NCBI GenBank assembly: GCA_013399305.1
Contig: VXAI01000020.1
Span: 5,960,607-6,024,606 of the forward strand
Length of the DNA: 64,000 nucleotides
DNA from: Rostratula benghalensis
Taxonomy: Eukaryota > Chordata > Aves > Charadriiformes > Rostratulidae
Direction: 5' to 3'
The notes beneath the pieces were generated by a model that saw nothing but the letters and a program-made list of their open reading frames with translations, had not been told where the DNA came from and ran no database searches. The position numbers and the translations under genes were made by a program. Below, in pieces: positions 49,579 to 60,470 of this stretch; the first letter of the stretch is position 1; each line of letters opens with the position of its first letter.

Positions 49579-52301
49579 ATTGGCCTCATTGGAGCTGGAA
49601 GCTAGGGACCAGCAGCCTGAGAGTTACAGATTAGGCTCAGTGTTACCTTTTGGTGATACCTGTCAGATGGTGGCTCTTTGGTCTTGCTGTTGAAGTTTGT
49701 GGAAATAGGCAACCACCAGAAACAGAACTTTTTGTACTAGATGCTGAGATTTCTTACAGTCATCAAATTTGTCTTTCATGTGGATACTGTTGGATGTGAA
49801 GAGTAATGGTGATGTGTTGTTTTAAATGTAGTATTTCAACAAGCTCAGCTTTAGTGTGGAAATAGGACATGGATTTCTGCTTGTTAAATCTGTTCATCTT
49901 CAGAGATTTAAAGAAACTAAATAGGCATACTGAAAATTTTGTGATTAAAAGTAAAAAGGTTGTGGGCAGTGCAGATTATATCTGAGCAGTTTGGCTTCAC
50001 TGATCAGCCTTTACATTAACATTTGCCATATGTGTTCAGTTTGCTCATATTAAAACATTTTGGGGGGTAAGTTTGAAGTGGTGGTCAGTAAAGTATGTAT
50101 CTCAAATTACAGTTTTTGTTATTTACATACAGTTTGCCAATTCCCTTGATTAAAGAATTTGTACATTAGTAATCAAAATATAATTCCTAATTATTTATAT
50201 ATACAGACACCCACCAGATGTTGTGTTTGTCACAGAGGGCAATTACATGCATCATAAGAGCTGGAGACGTGCAAAAGAGGGAACTGAATATTTTTCTAGA
50301 TATCTAGATTTTCTAAACTTTTCTAAACTTCTCAAAGCAGCTAGATGTGGAAATAAATGCAAACTATAGATTAACCGAGACCTGGTACTGTAGAATCCGG
50401 TCTCCGCTCTTGATGCCATTAAACCCTCTTATATCTGGTAAAATTAAGCCAAACAGTTTCTGCAATGTGAAAAGCCAGGAAAGCTAGGGAATTTTGCAGA
50501 GGAAAATGTGGACAATGAAAAATGAGTATTATTCGTCTCTACCTTGTATTACCAAAATGAGCAGAAAGTTACTACCATGTGATAGAATCTATGCTAAAAA
50601 ATGACTGTTGGTCTCAGTAAACACAGTTAACTACCAACGACCAAGTATAAAAGTTCATTAGGTGTTTAACAGTTCACAGGTGTGCAATTTGGAATAAAAT
50701 AATAGTGATTTTAACTTTTACCTTTTTAAAAAACATGGAGTTGGTTCTTAGAGTGAAGCTGGCACCTGCTTAAGACCGTGCTGTGTAACTCTGTCTTAGC
50801 TGCACAGCCACGAGTGACTCCGGGTGGTTCACAGGATCTCCAAGCACATGCTCAAGAGGTTTCATCAGTGTGGGCACCTGTTCTGTATGAGAAGGAACTA
50901 GTACTTGCCAAATGCTGTTGTCATCAAATCCGTTAGAATACGTACCTGAAAACAGCGTTTTCTTTGTTTTACATGTCTGAGCTTGATTCTCCTGGGTTTG
51001 AGGTGGTGTTTAAATTTCTTTTTTTTTTTCTACCTTTTAAAAGAAGCAAACCATAAATTACCAACAGTTTCTCTTGCCATAGACATTCCTTTTGTGCATG
51101 CATGTTCTTGAATTTTGTTTTCCAATTTCACAGTATATGAAACTGATGTTATAAAGAAAAAACCATTCCCATGACTAGCTGAGAACCTCTTGTGAATGTG
51201 TTCTTGGTTATATTTTATGTTCTGCAACCCAGCAGGTGCAAAATTCTTTGTTTTCTATTGAAACTATTTCTAACTGTGTTTGGAATGCGAGTGCCAGGAT
51301 GATGGTCAATAAATATTAATGAATTTTATTAGAGCAGAGGGCTGCTAAGGAAAGGCACAGGTTTACTTTTCATGCCATGGCTATTATCCTAATACAGACA
51401 TGGTTAGCCAATTAGTAGTGAAGTTGAAAGTGATGGTGGAACCCTCCCTGGTAGGCATATCAGGCCTGAAACTGTAACGGTGTATAATTATTGTGGGTAA
51501 TAACCATGAAACCAGTAGGTTTTTATGCAAATAACTTCTCTGAAGCCAAAGAAAAATGCTCCCACAGTAGCCTAAAACTCTTAGTAGTAGCTCAAAGGCA
51601 GCTTCCAACACATTTGTCTTTTTGTTCTTACAATGAGATATTCTGTCTTCTGGTTTTGAATCCAGGGGCAGGAATTGCTTTAGTGTTACCTTAAGTGTAT
51701 TTGTGCTAGATGCCACTCCTCTGCTCCTCACCTTGGGAATGCTAAATTAATTCCATCTTGGAGAGTGTTCAGACCACTGAAACTGCACACTTGACCCAGC
51801 TTGTGAAATGAATCATAGGGTCAAGTATGGGTAAAAGAATATTTTTGTGATCGCTCTTTGCCAACAGACAAACAAATCTGTGAGGAGAAAAAAAACCCCA
51901 AACCCTAACCTGTTATAACTGGTGGTTATACTGGTTTGTTTTGAATTCACAATTGTCTGTAATATCTATGAGTATATGTGTGTAAGTGCAAAGAAAAGTT
52001 GGAAATGTTTTGTGACCAGCTTGTGTTGGAGACAGGACTGAAATGTGAAAAGTCTGGACACCTGGAAAGTGGAAATGTTTTATTATGTGCATTGACCATA
52101 CGTGTATGTCTTATTGGGAGTATATTGTATATCCATTGGAAAATCAGAATTAGGGCACCTAATCTGCAGAGTGTAACTTCACTCTATATTTCTGCCTTTA
52201 AGAGTCAAAGCATACATATTCCATCTGCCCTATGGCTTGTCACTAGGCAAAACTGAATACTGATTCTTGGCAAAACTGAGCATTCCTTTATTCTTCTGCA
52301 G

Positions 52302-52402
52302 GGGCGGGCTTGCTGAGAGGTTATGTCGACTGCAGAACAGAGAAAGATCTGCCATTAGCTTTTGGAGGCATCAGTGTATTTCAGATGCTAGAATGCCCTC
52401 AG
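52302..52402 (+). CDS. SPIDR: SPIDR internal exon C (RERSAISFWRHQCIS)
   Basis: This 101-nt internal exon has the acceptor TTATTCTTCTGCAG and donor TCAG|GTAAGAAG. It enters after two bases of an Arg codon (AG from exon B plus G) and leaves after one base of the next codon. The peptide is GGLAERLCRLQNRERSAISF, then WRHQCISDARMPS. Recalled human SPIDR at about residues 260-292 reads GGLAERLNGLQNRERSAISL, then WRHQCISYQKTLS. That near-identity makes this the most secure call in the window and fixes the gene, strand and frame. The block is probably a conserved helix of the scaffold; I know of no catalytic role for it. The next exon should begin by completing a Gly codon (G|NN). I did not find it before the window ends. 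Confidence 0.96.
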
Positions 52403-53219
52403 GTAAGAAGTGTTACACATGTAGTGCTGTGTGAAAGTATGTAGTTACATGTGTGTATATGTAACTCACACAGGGGTACAACTAGAGTTTATATTCTCTG
52501 TGTTTGTTGCCTGACTTGTTTAACACTCTCTTGATTGTCTCCTGAGCTTGTATCCCATTTCAGCTAAATATGGTGCTTTCTAAAATCTACGTCATCAAGG
52601 TGAATGTAAGGGGTAAAGAACTGGTTTTTAAATAGCTTCCATCTAGACTCTTCACAACTCCTTGATTTCCAGCGTTGCCTGGGGAAATGGTGTTTCCAGC
52701 AGGCTGTAGGACAATTCAAGGTTTAATTTATGGGTGTGCAGATGTTGGGTTTTTTTGTTCTTGTTTCTTTATAACCACCTTTCCCTCTTTTGTTCATTTT
52801 TATTTGAAGTAGCTGTATTCATCAGTAAATGCTAAAATTGTGAGTGCCAGCAAATATGAACAAATAGAACACAACCATGGAATGGGTGTGAACCATGACT
52901 ACAGTGAGCACTTCACTTAAAAAGGAGTGGGGTTATGCAAATCAGTTACAAGTGATTGAAAACACCACCTTTCAGTAGTATTTCTTGAAAGATAATGCAT
53001 TCATAGAGTTTAAGTGCGAAGAAATGGTTAGGGTTTTTTATCAACTTGTGTGTGACTGTAAGCTACAAAATTTCAGGCATTTTTACTCTATTAAGCTGAC
53101 TGCTTGTTTCTGAGCACATATGAACTTCCGTTTATTTTTCAGAAAATCCTCTGGTCTTAATTTGAAAACAGGCAGATGAGGGAATCTATCACTTGCCTTG
53201 AGAGTTTGTCCTTAATTCC
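52403..53219 (+). other. SPIDR: SPIDR intron start (last intron, incomplete)
   Basis: The intron begins at a strong GTAAGAAG donor and runs beyond the window. This part is AT-rich with no recognised element. Confidence 0.7.
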
Positions 53220-54420
53220 ACTCTGAAATTTTTTAAAGTGGGTTTTCTTCCAAATCTCAGTTTGTCTGGCTTCAGTTCCACTCTTTTGTTTCTTGTAAAG
53301 CCTTTCTCCATTAGATTAAAAAGCTCTTTAATGTGTGGCATTTTCCCCTCTCTGGCACTTGCATAGCAAAATCAGGCTGCCTCATAATTTTCATAAACTA
53401 AACAGACTGAGCTCTTTAAGGCTCTCTCAACCATTTTCTCCAGTCCTCCAGTGATTTGCATGGCTTTTTACTGCACCCTCTCAAACTTTTCAGCATGGGC
53501 TTAAGAACAAGGCCAGCTACTCTGAGTGTGTTCTTCCAGCTGTAGGCTCATCGAAACCATTGGCCACGTCCAGTTCACTACGCAGCCTCCTGGATGTTCA
53601 AGGCCTTTAATAAGTGTTTGAGTCTGGTTTGGCTTTGGTCACGGTGTGATGCTTCACATTGAATTGATTGTCCAATATGATTTCATAACTTCTTTAGCTG
53701 TTGTTTTCCCAGATCCAGTTTCCCACTTTCCACCTACTGTTTGTGTTTCTTCTGTCTGAACACGGGGAAGCATTTCTGCTGTATCCAGGTCTGCTTCATT
53801 TGAGTATGCCCAGTTAACCATGCAGTTCAGATCATGGTCAAATCATGTCAAGCCTGTCCTAAATTTGGTTGAATTTGTGCTGTTCACACAATTCCTTATA
53901 TTATTTATCTCCTTTTTTTTTTATGCTACATGTTCAAAATGCCACCCATGTGGAACGGCACATTTCTGGTTATATTTCTGACTGTAATTCCTTACTTATT
54001 TTTCCAGTCACTTTGCCTGGATGTGATGTCAAACTAGCTGATCTCCAGTTATTGGAGGTCACTGTGTTTGCCCTTCCTGAATACTAGCACAGTATCATCA
54101 TCCTTTCAGTCTTCTGGAATTTCCCCAGTATTTGAAGATTCTCCAGAAAGTAACATCAGGGAACCAGAAATATCTTTTAGCCAACTCTTTTCAGAACTGC
54201 TATATCAAAAATTACACAGGCATGCTTACTTAAAACCATTCAAACCTTCTGCATGTTGTTTATCCTCCACCAGACTTACTAATGAATAGGAGGTTACTTT
54301 ACCATTCTTATGTGGTATGAGGACATCTTCTTACTACTTCTGCAATATGGAACAGAAATTGATATTTAATAGGTCTATCTTTTCATGAAAATGAAATTTT
54401 TTAGTTATCCTTCTATATAA
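53220..54420 (-). mobile_element. Ancient CR1/L3-like LINE remnant, about 1.2 kb
   Basis: The low-coordinate part (53270-53560) resembles the antisense 3' region of old CR1/L3 LINEs: AACTAAACAGACTGAGCTC, CAACCATTTTCTCCAGTCC, GCACCCTCTCAAACTTTTC. The high-coordinate part (53990-54300) resembles antisense reverse transcriptase sequence: AGCTGATCTCCAGTTATTGG, CTTCCTGAATACTAGCAC, CAGTCTTCTGGAATTTCCCC. With RT at the high end and 3' at the low end, a single minus-strand element explains both. It has no usable reading frame. Recognition is from pattern memory, so limits and family are uncertain. Confidence 0.55.
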
Positions 54421-57400
54421 TGTATCTACAATGTTGCTAATACCCTAATACTCTTTTTGTCCTAGTTTCTTGTGTGTCATTACAAAACCTTGTGTTTGGC
54501 TTCCCACCATTTTGTTAGATTTTAACTCCTAGGCTGAAATGTTCCATGCTAAACATCTGCCTCTGGCTGAATTCCTTTCTTTGATTATTCTGCTTGCTTT
54601 CAGAAAATGAGTCAAAATTAGTTAGCATTTTATGAGAAAAAGGCTATGGGGAAATACCTTGCTCAGTTCTAAAGTACATTTAAAAAAATGCTTATGATTG
54701 TCTTCACGATGATTTAGTTTTGGCAGAAGATGAGCCATTTCTGGGATAAGTCTTTTGTCATCATGGTGAAAAATCTACAAGAACTTGGGCAAGTTGGAAG
54801 TCTTTAGGACAAACTACTGTTTCATTTACCCTGCAAGTGTTTGCTAAAATTTCTGAAAGATGCTGAACGTGCCATAATTTAGGAATATACTCCACAGCCT
54901 AAAATCCATTTCCAATTCCCAATCCTTATCCCAAAGCATGAAGGTGATAAACTAATCAGTATAGCTGTGATAATATTTTGGGGATATTTTTTACCTAGAG
55001 CAAAACTTGGTTTTGATAATTTTCTTCTTAGAATGAACATAGTGTTTCATGTCACCAAAATAAAACTTGTGTTTGGTTTGGAAAACGTCAGTCGGAATGG
55101 TTGAAATTTTAGTCATGTAACTAGATAACCTTCTAATTGCTTGTAGTCTGGAAATGTGAAGTGTCAGCACATCAAATGCATACCACTTTCAGATTTAATC
55201 TTTTTAGGTTCATACAAAGGGTGTCTCACTAATCTGAGATTCTTCTTGGATTTGGTTTCCCCTCTGTTTTGCCCAGTAATATTTCTAACCCACACTGTTT
55301 CCAGGGCGGTTTCTGACTTCGGCAGCAGAAGCAGAGGAAAGAACGTCTCAAATGACAAACTCAAACGTGTTATCAAAGAGGCCTGAAGATTAATGTGGGG
55401 GTTTGAAGTAACTTACTTGCTGGGAGAGCTGTCACATCATTTTGATATCCCAGAGACACGCAAACCAGAAGTTCAATGCTAAGGCAAAGGGGAACAATTT
55501 CAATGACATGAGTTTGAAGTCCCATTAGGTATTTCATGTTACAGAATTTTATACCTTTGTTTTGCCATTGCTTACTTTTATGTTGTATCAATGTCCATGT
55601 TATGAAAAAAACCCCAACACTGTTTTGGCTTTATTTTTTAAAAATTCCTTTCTGTTTGCTCCCCTGACCCTTTTCTGTAAGTAATCCTTGTGGCTTGGCT
55701 GCTTCTTGGTCACCGGGTGAATCACTACCCCAGAACAGAGCACCTCCTTTCTGCATGCACTTTCTGGGTTTGATACCGTGCACGGGGGTCTTACTTGTGG
55801 CTGACTCACTCCAGAGGGTAGAACAGATCTTTGTGCTTTCTCCATTTTGACAATTTTGGGTCAAAAAATTGCAGCTGGGCAGCCTGTTCCTGTTTTGGGA
55901 TGGGCCTTCACTAAGGATGTGAGTTTTTGCAAGATGATTTGTAATTCCACTTTTGTAATCAAGGTAACAGTATCAGACAGAGGCCTGAAAAGAGAGAAGG
56001 TCAAAGCTTTTCCATGCAACACAGTGCTGGCTGAATGCTTGCTGTGGTTTAGTTCTAATGGAGGTGGATGTCAGGCTCTTTGCCACAAATCCAGATTTAT
56101 TTTTTTAATTCACAAGATGATAAAGGGAGGCTGAGAGATGTGCAGTCCCCATAACAGCAAGATTCCTATCATTTAAGCCGATGGTTTGAGAGTAATATGT
56201 GCAAGGGCTTTTAGACTATTTCAAGCTTTTTTTCCTGTATACAGCGCTGCAACTTCCCTGTGAAGTTTCCTGTTTGGTCAAAGAGGAGATCTGGACAGCT
56301 GGGGGGGGGAGGGGAGAGAACAACAAAACCAACAAAAACCCCAAACCTTTTTCCTGTCAACATCTGCAGGTTATACAGGGATTGCATGAGACAGAATAAA
56401 AAAATAGTGCTCTTCTGGGTTACATTCAGGTGATTCTCCTGTCTATAGGAGAAGACACTAGCAATATTTGAAGCATGCTGATACAGATTCTTCCCGTAAT
56501 TTCTGAAATTTTACTTTCTACACATTTTATTTCATATTGTTTTTCTTTTCTGTGCAGTTATCATCAGTTTCAGGTAAAGCAGTTCTTTACCTAAAACACA
56601 GAAGCATATTATTCTCTTGCATTTGTAATCTGATAAAAAATATTTGGTATTTGTTGGCCTGAGATTAAGATTTGGGATTGGATTACAAATTAATTTGAGT
56701 AATAAATTGATAATAAACCCAAGCCATGGATGTTTCCTTCTGAACTGTTCCTTCCTCTCCGGGGGAAGTGACATTCAAGGGACAACAATTCTTCAGTTTG
56801 CTGAGGCAAGTAGAACACACATGTGAGGGGAGGAGGATGAAGCCCTGGAGATGAGGACAGGGTTTCACATGTAACACCGCATTTTCAGGAAGACTGAAAG
56901 ACTTAAAGAAGAGGATGTAAACAATAACTCCCTAACTCCCCGGCTTCCAGTTCAGTGACTAGTTAAAGTGATGGGAAGAAAGGATTTTTAGCAGCTTGAA
57001 TACAATACGAGGTATTCAGTGTTTCCTTTTACCATGCAATATTCTTCTAAAGACACAAAAGTCTGTGCCCTGTTAGTTGTTGCTTATTTTCTTAGTGCTT
57101 GATAGTTTGTTTTATTACTGAAGAGTTAATACTGTAAATTGGAGGTGGGGCAAATGGCCAAATTTGTTTGTCTTTTTTTTTTTTGGCCAACAGTCTGAAC
57201 ATGTTTCAGCATTGGGAAGGAAAAAATCAAATGTAAACTTGTCTTTTTCAAAAAAGAATTCTTTGTGTTGTTTTTGTTTTCTTATGAGAAACAAAATAAT
57301 GGCATTCACAGTCACTTTAAGTAGCTTACATATGTTCTTACAAAGAATGTTTAAAGCACCGCCAAATTCAGCAGCCTTTTTAAATGAATGTAGATGTGGC

Positions 57401-58402
57401 AAGAAGCCATCCTGCCTGCAAGACTTGATGCGTTTTTGAGGAAAAAAAAATTTTTAATGGCTTCAGAAGTTACCAGCCCAGGAAGAATAACAATATGTAT
57501 AGATCAGAATAGCAACCAGATGTTTTTGTACAAACTGTGAAAACTTTGGAATATCCACCTGGTTTTCAACGTTGACCTGGTTTTCAACGTTGCAAGGGTC
57601 TGCTTGGTATCTACCTGCTTGGCAAGTTTGCTATGCCTGCACCTGCAATCTTATACATGAGGGAGTAGGAACAATAATGGAATGCCAAGCAAAATAATGT
57701 TTTTCTTTTGATTTATGCCTGTAATTTGACATTTTATACTTTTGACACTTGAGAATGAAAGTAAAACTTTGTGGCCTGAACCAGAAAATGTAGGTTTGGC
57801 TACTCTTCCACTGCAGATAGTAAATGCTGTCCCAGGAGGGTGTGTAGCAACTGAAGTTTTGGAACCCACAGTAGACAATTAGAAGTTAAATGTTGTTGGG
57901 ATGGAATAATGCCTTTGAAAAAATTACTAAGAGAGACAAATTTGGAAGTGTGTTGCTAGTTTGCTTTATTAATCAAGGCATAAAGTGGGATTTTTTTTGC
58001 TTACTTCATACTTCCATAATGTATATTAGATCCATGCAACAGAACCAAATGCAGAAATTGACCTTCATTCTTAGTGCAGTAAGTACTATTCCCAACATCA
58101 ATTGCCCAAGATTCTTTATCATTTCAGTGGCAAATGCTATTTTATAAAAGCTTTTAGCTAGCATTAGTAGAAATGTGACTAGTATTTCTGGTATTTCTTG
58201 TAGTTCATATTTCTAAAGAATTTGCCAGTTAAGTAAGAGTATAATTTAACTTCTCAGCCATTTTCTTTAGAAATGTCAACTATGGCAGATAAAGTACAAA
58301 TTTGCTCCTAGGCTCCAGTTCATATATATTATTTTTTGATAGCTCTTTGAGCAAATGTAACAATTTGTTTTTCTTAACAAAACAAAAACAAAAATCAAAG
58401 AC
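54421..58402 (+). other. SPIDR: SPIDR intron, simple repeats only
   Basis: No exon, retroposon or RNA gene can be supported here. Contains an 18-bp tandem duplication at 57557-57592 and several A/T runs. The continuation of SPIDR after the SGRKSG-equivalent position was searched for by eye and not found. Confidence 0.6.
57557..57592. repeat. Exact 18-bp tandem duplication
   Basis: ACCTGGTTTTCAACGTTG occurs twice back to back without any change, which suggests a recent duplication. Confidence 0.95.
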
Positions 58403-58790
58403 TTGTTCTGTCTGGAGAAGATGAAGAAGATAAGGCTGAGGGGAGACCTTCACACTCTCTACAACTACCAGAAAAAAAGTTGTAGAGAGGCAGGGGTTGT
58501 TTTTTTTCTCCCAAGTCACAGTCGGTAGGACAACAGGAAATGGCTTCAAGTTGTGCCAGGGGAGGTTCAGATTGGATATTAGGAAGGATTTGTACACTGA
58601 AAAGGTTATTCAGCATTGCAATGGGCTGCCATTGAGGCACCATCCTTGGAGGTATTTAAAAGATGGGTAGGCATAATGCTTAGAGATATGGTTTAGTGAT
58701 GGGTTGTTGTTTTTTATCAGAGTTATGTTGATGGTTGGACTAGATGATCTCAAAGGTCCCTTCCAACCTAGACAATTCTATGATCCTACG
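58403..58790 (+). mobile_element. CR1 retroposon 3' end with tail and hairpin
   Basis: Sense-strand CR1 with GAGAAGATGAAGAAGATAAG, GCTGAGGGGAGACCTTC, GTTGTAGAGAGGCAGGGG, GGAAATGGCTTCAAGTTG, GCCAGGGGAGGTTCAGATTG, ACTAGATGATCTCAAAGGTC and a terminal ATTCTATGATCCTACG. A perfect 12-bp inverted repeat (58455-58466 with 58478-58489, 11-nt loop) sits in the place where CR1 copies normally carry CTCTACAACTACC...GGTTGTAGAG, so the hairpin belongs to the element. It appears to be a different CR1 subfamily from the 37.4 kb copy. Confidence 0.93.
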
Positions 58791-60284
58791 TGTTCAGTGT
58801 GCTTGTTTTTCACTACTTTCTGCACTGGTGCTGTGGCCTGTATGAGAATTTATTCCTACCATGTATCATGTGGGATTATTACATTCAGTTACACTCAGGT
58901 GGGCATATCGTGTCCTTCAGCCCTGTAGGTGAAATGTATTTTCTCAACGTGGCAAGATTTTTAAATTTTTATGGAAGAATGGAAATTTGAAAAATTCAGG
59001 AGTAGCCACTGTCACAGAGTCAGCTTGCCTTTGGTTTGCGCTTGTTGGTGTGGTAGCAGTGTTACTGTTGCTGAGCTGATCTGCAGGGAGGTGCACTGGC
59101 TGTCCCAGCTGACACAGTCAGATCCTGCAGAGCCTGGTAAATTACCCTCTGCCCCAGCTTCCTCTTCGGGACCCGAAAGGTGTCGCGTACCCCAGTTTGT
59201 TGTCCTGAGGCACTTTCTTTAGGGGAAAAGGTCTCAGAGGGACTCTCAGCTGCTGGAGCTCTGTCAGGTGGCTCTAAAGAAAATTTGGTCCTTTTGTGAG
59301 CTTTCCATTCAGGGGTACAAGTCCATTTGAACAGTTGCATTATAGCAAAATTCACTTCAGTGAGGTAAAACTGCATGTAGTCTTACTGATGTCAACATCT
59401 GATGCTTTTTCATACATCAAGTCTTGTGAATCCTCTCCCAGCAGTGTGTTCAGCTTCCTGTCACTGTGTAGCAAGAGAAACATAAAATATGCAGTCCCCA
59501 AGAGATCATCATTTCTATATTTTCACCTCATTTGTCTTCCTTATTGCTCGTTATGGCATTATTAAAACAAACTTTAGAGTTGTATTTCAGGCACTGAAGC
59601 TGGAACGTCTGAACATTTTTATTTTTTTAAAAATCATACTCCTCAATGTTTTTCCTTTTCAAACTGCTTTTTGGTTGTTAAGAGTCAAAGCAGAATGGCT
59701 GTTTTTTCTAACCTTCCTCCTAGTCTGCCCTCGGCACGGCCAGTGCATCATCCATGCCCATGTACATTTGGTGTCTTAAATATATGCATCTGCTGTGAAG
59801 CCACTTTGTTAGGTCTGAAGATTAAAGGCTTTCACTCTGCAGGAGACTGCAGAGTCATGCTGAAGTTTTCAAAAGGCTCAAGATCTCTGGGTCCATGATC
59901 CCCAAAGAAATGGGGAACATTTTTTCTTCTTTTTTTTTTTTCCTTTTTCCTTTCTTTTTAACCCTCCTGGACCTCAGAGTAATGCAGAACATCTGCAAAG
60001 TACTGCATCAAAACATGTTTTGATGTCGTGGTACATGACATGGTATGTGACTGAAGGGCAGCATCACCCTGTGGACTGAAAGAATAAACAGAACTGAAAG
60101 GAACTAACCAGGGAAAATGATGCATTCAGTGTGACATTTGTTTGTGCATCTCCCACGCTCTTGAAATACCTTTGTGGATTAATTGAGCTGCTTCATGTCC
60201 AGATTGCAAATCGGAGTGAGAGACCAACATCCCAGAGGTCACCTGGAGTTAAATAGTTAAACTATGGATGTAAGAGCAGCTCTT
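58791..60284 (+). other. SPIDR: SPIDR intron, nothing assignable
   Basis: Unique intron with a 40-nt pyrimidine-only tract at about 59920-59959. No exon or repeat family recognised. Confidence 0.6.
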
Positions 60285-60470
60285 CTAGTTGGTCAACCCA
60301 AAAGTTCCTCTAGCTTAGGATCCTGTTTCTGGCAGTGACAAGAGCTACCAAAATGCCTAGCAAAAATTAGAACAGGACTAACAATTGATTTTATTTCCCC
60401 AAAGTATTCTCACAATGATCTCCTGAAAATCTCTAACTTAGGGTCTTTCTAAACCAGAACTAATGTCTGT
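60285..60470 (-). mobile_element. Ancient CR1 3' fragment, diverged
   Basis: TAGTTGGTCAACCCAAAAGT, CCTCTAGCTTAGGATCCTG, TTTCTGGCAGTGACAAGAGC and ACCAAAATGCCTAGC follow, in antisense, the GGGTCAGACCAAAGGTCCAT / CTAGCCCAGTATCCTG / GACAGTGGCCAATGCC blocks of old amniote CR1 ends. Limits are approximate. Confidence 0.6.

Larger units (their letters stand above)
45298..52301 (+). other. SPIDR: SPIDR intron, simple repeats only
   Basis: This runs to the acceptor TTTATTCTTCTGCAG at 52301. It holds a 20-bp AT palindrome at 45696-45715, a 71-nt pure pyrimidine tract at 49508-49578 and T runs (near 51021). No gene, RNA gene or further recognisable retroposon was found. Confidence 0.6.

Noticed and set aside
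51892..51912. Telomere-like CCCCAAACCCTAACC
   Set aside because: Only one or two imperfect units; no interstitial telomeric array.
59841..59898. Possible next SPIDR exon after CTCTGCAG
   Set aside because: The downstream frame hits a stop after about 18 codons and does not match the expected SPIDR continuation.
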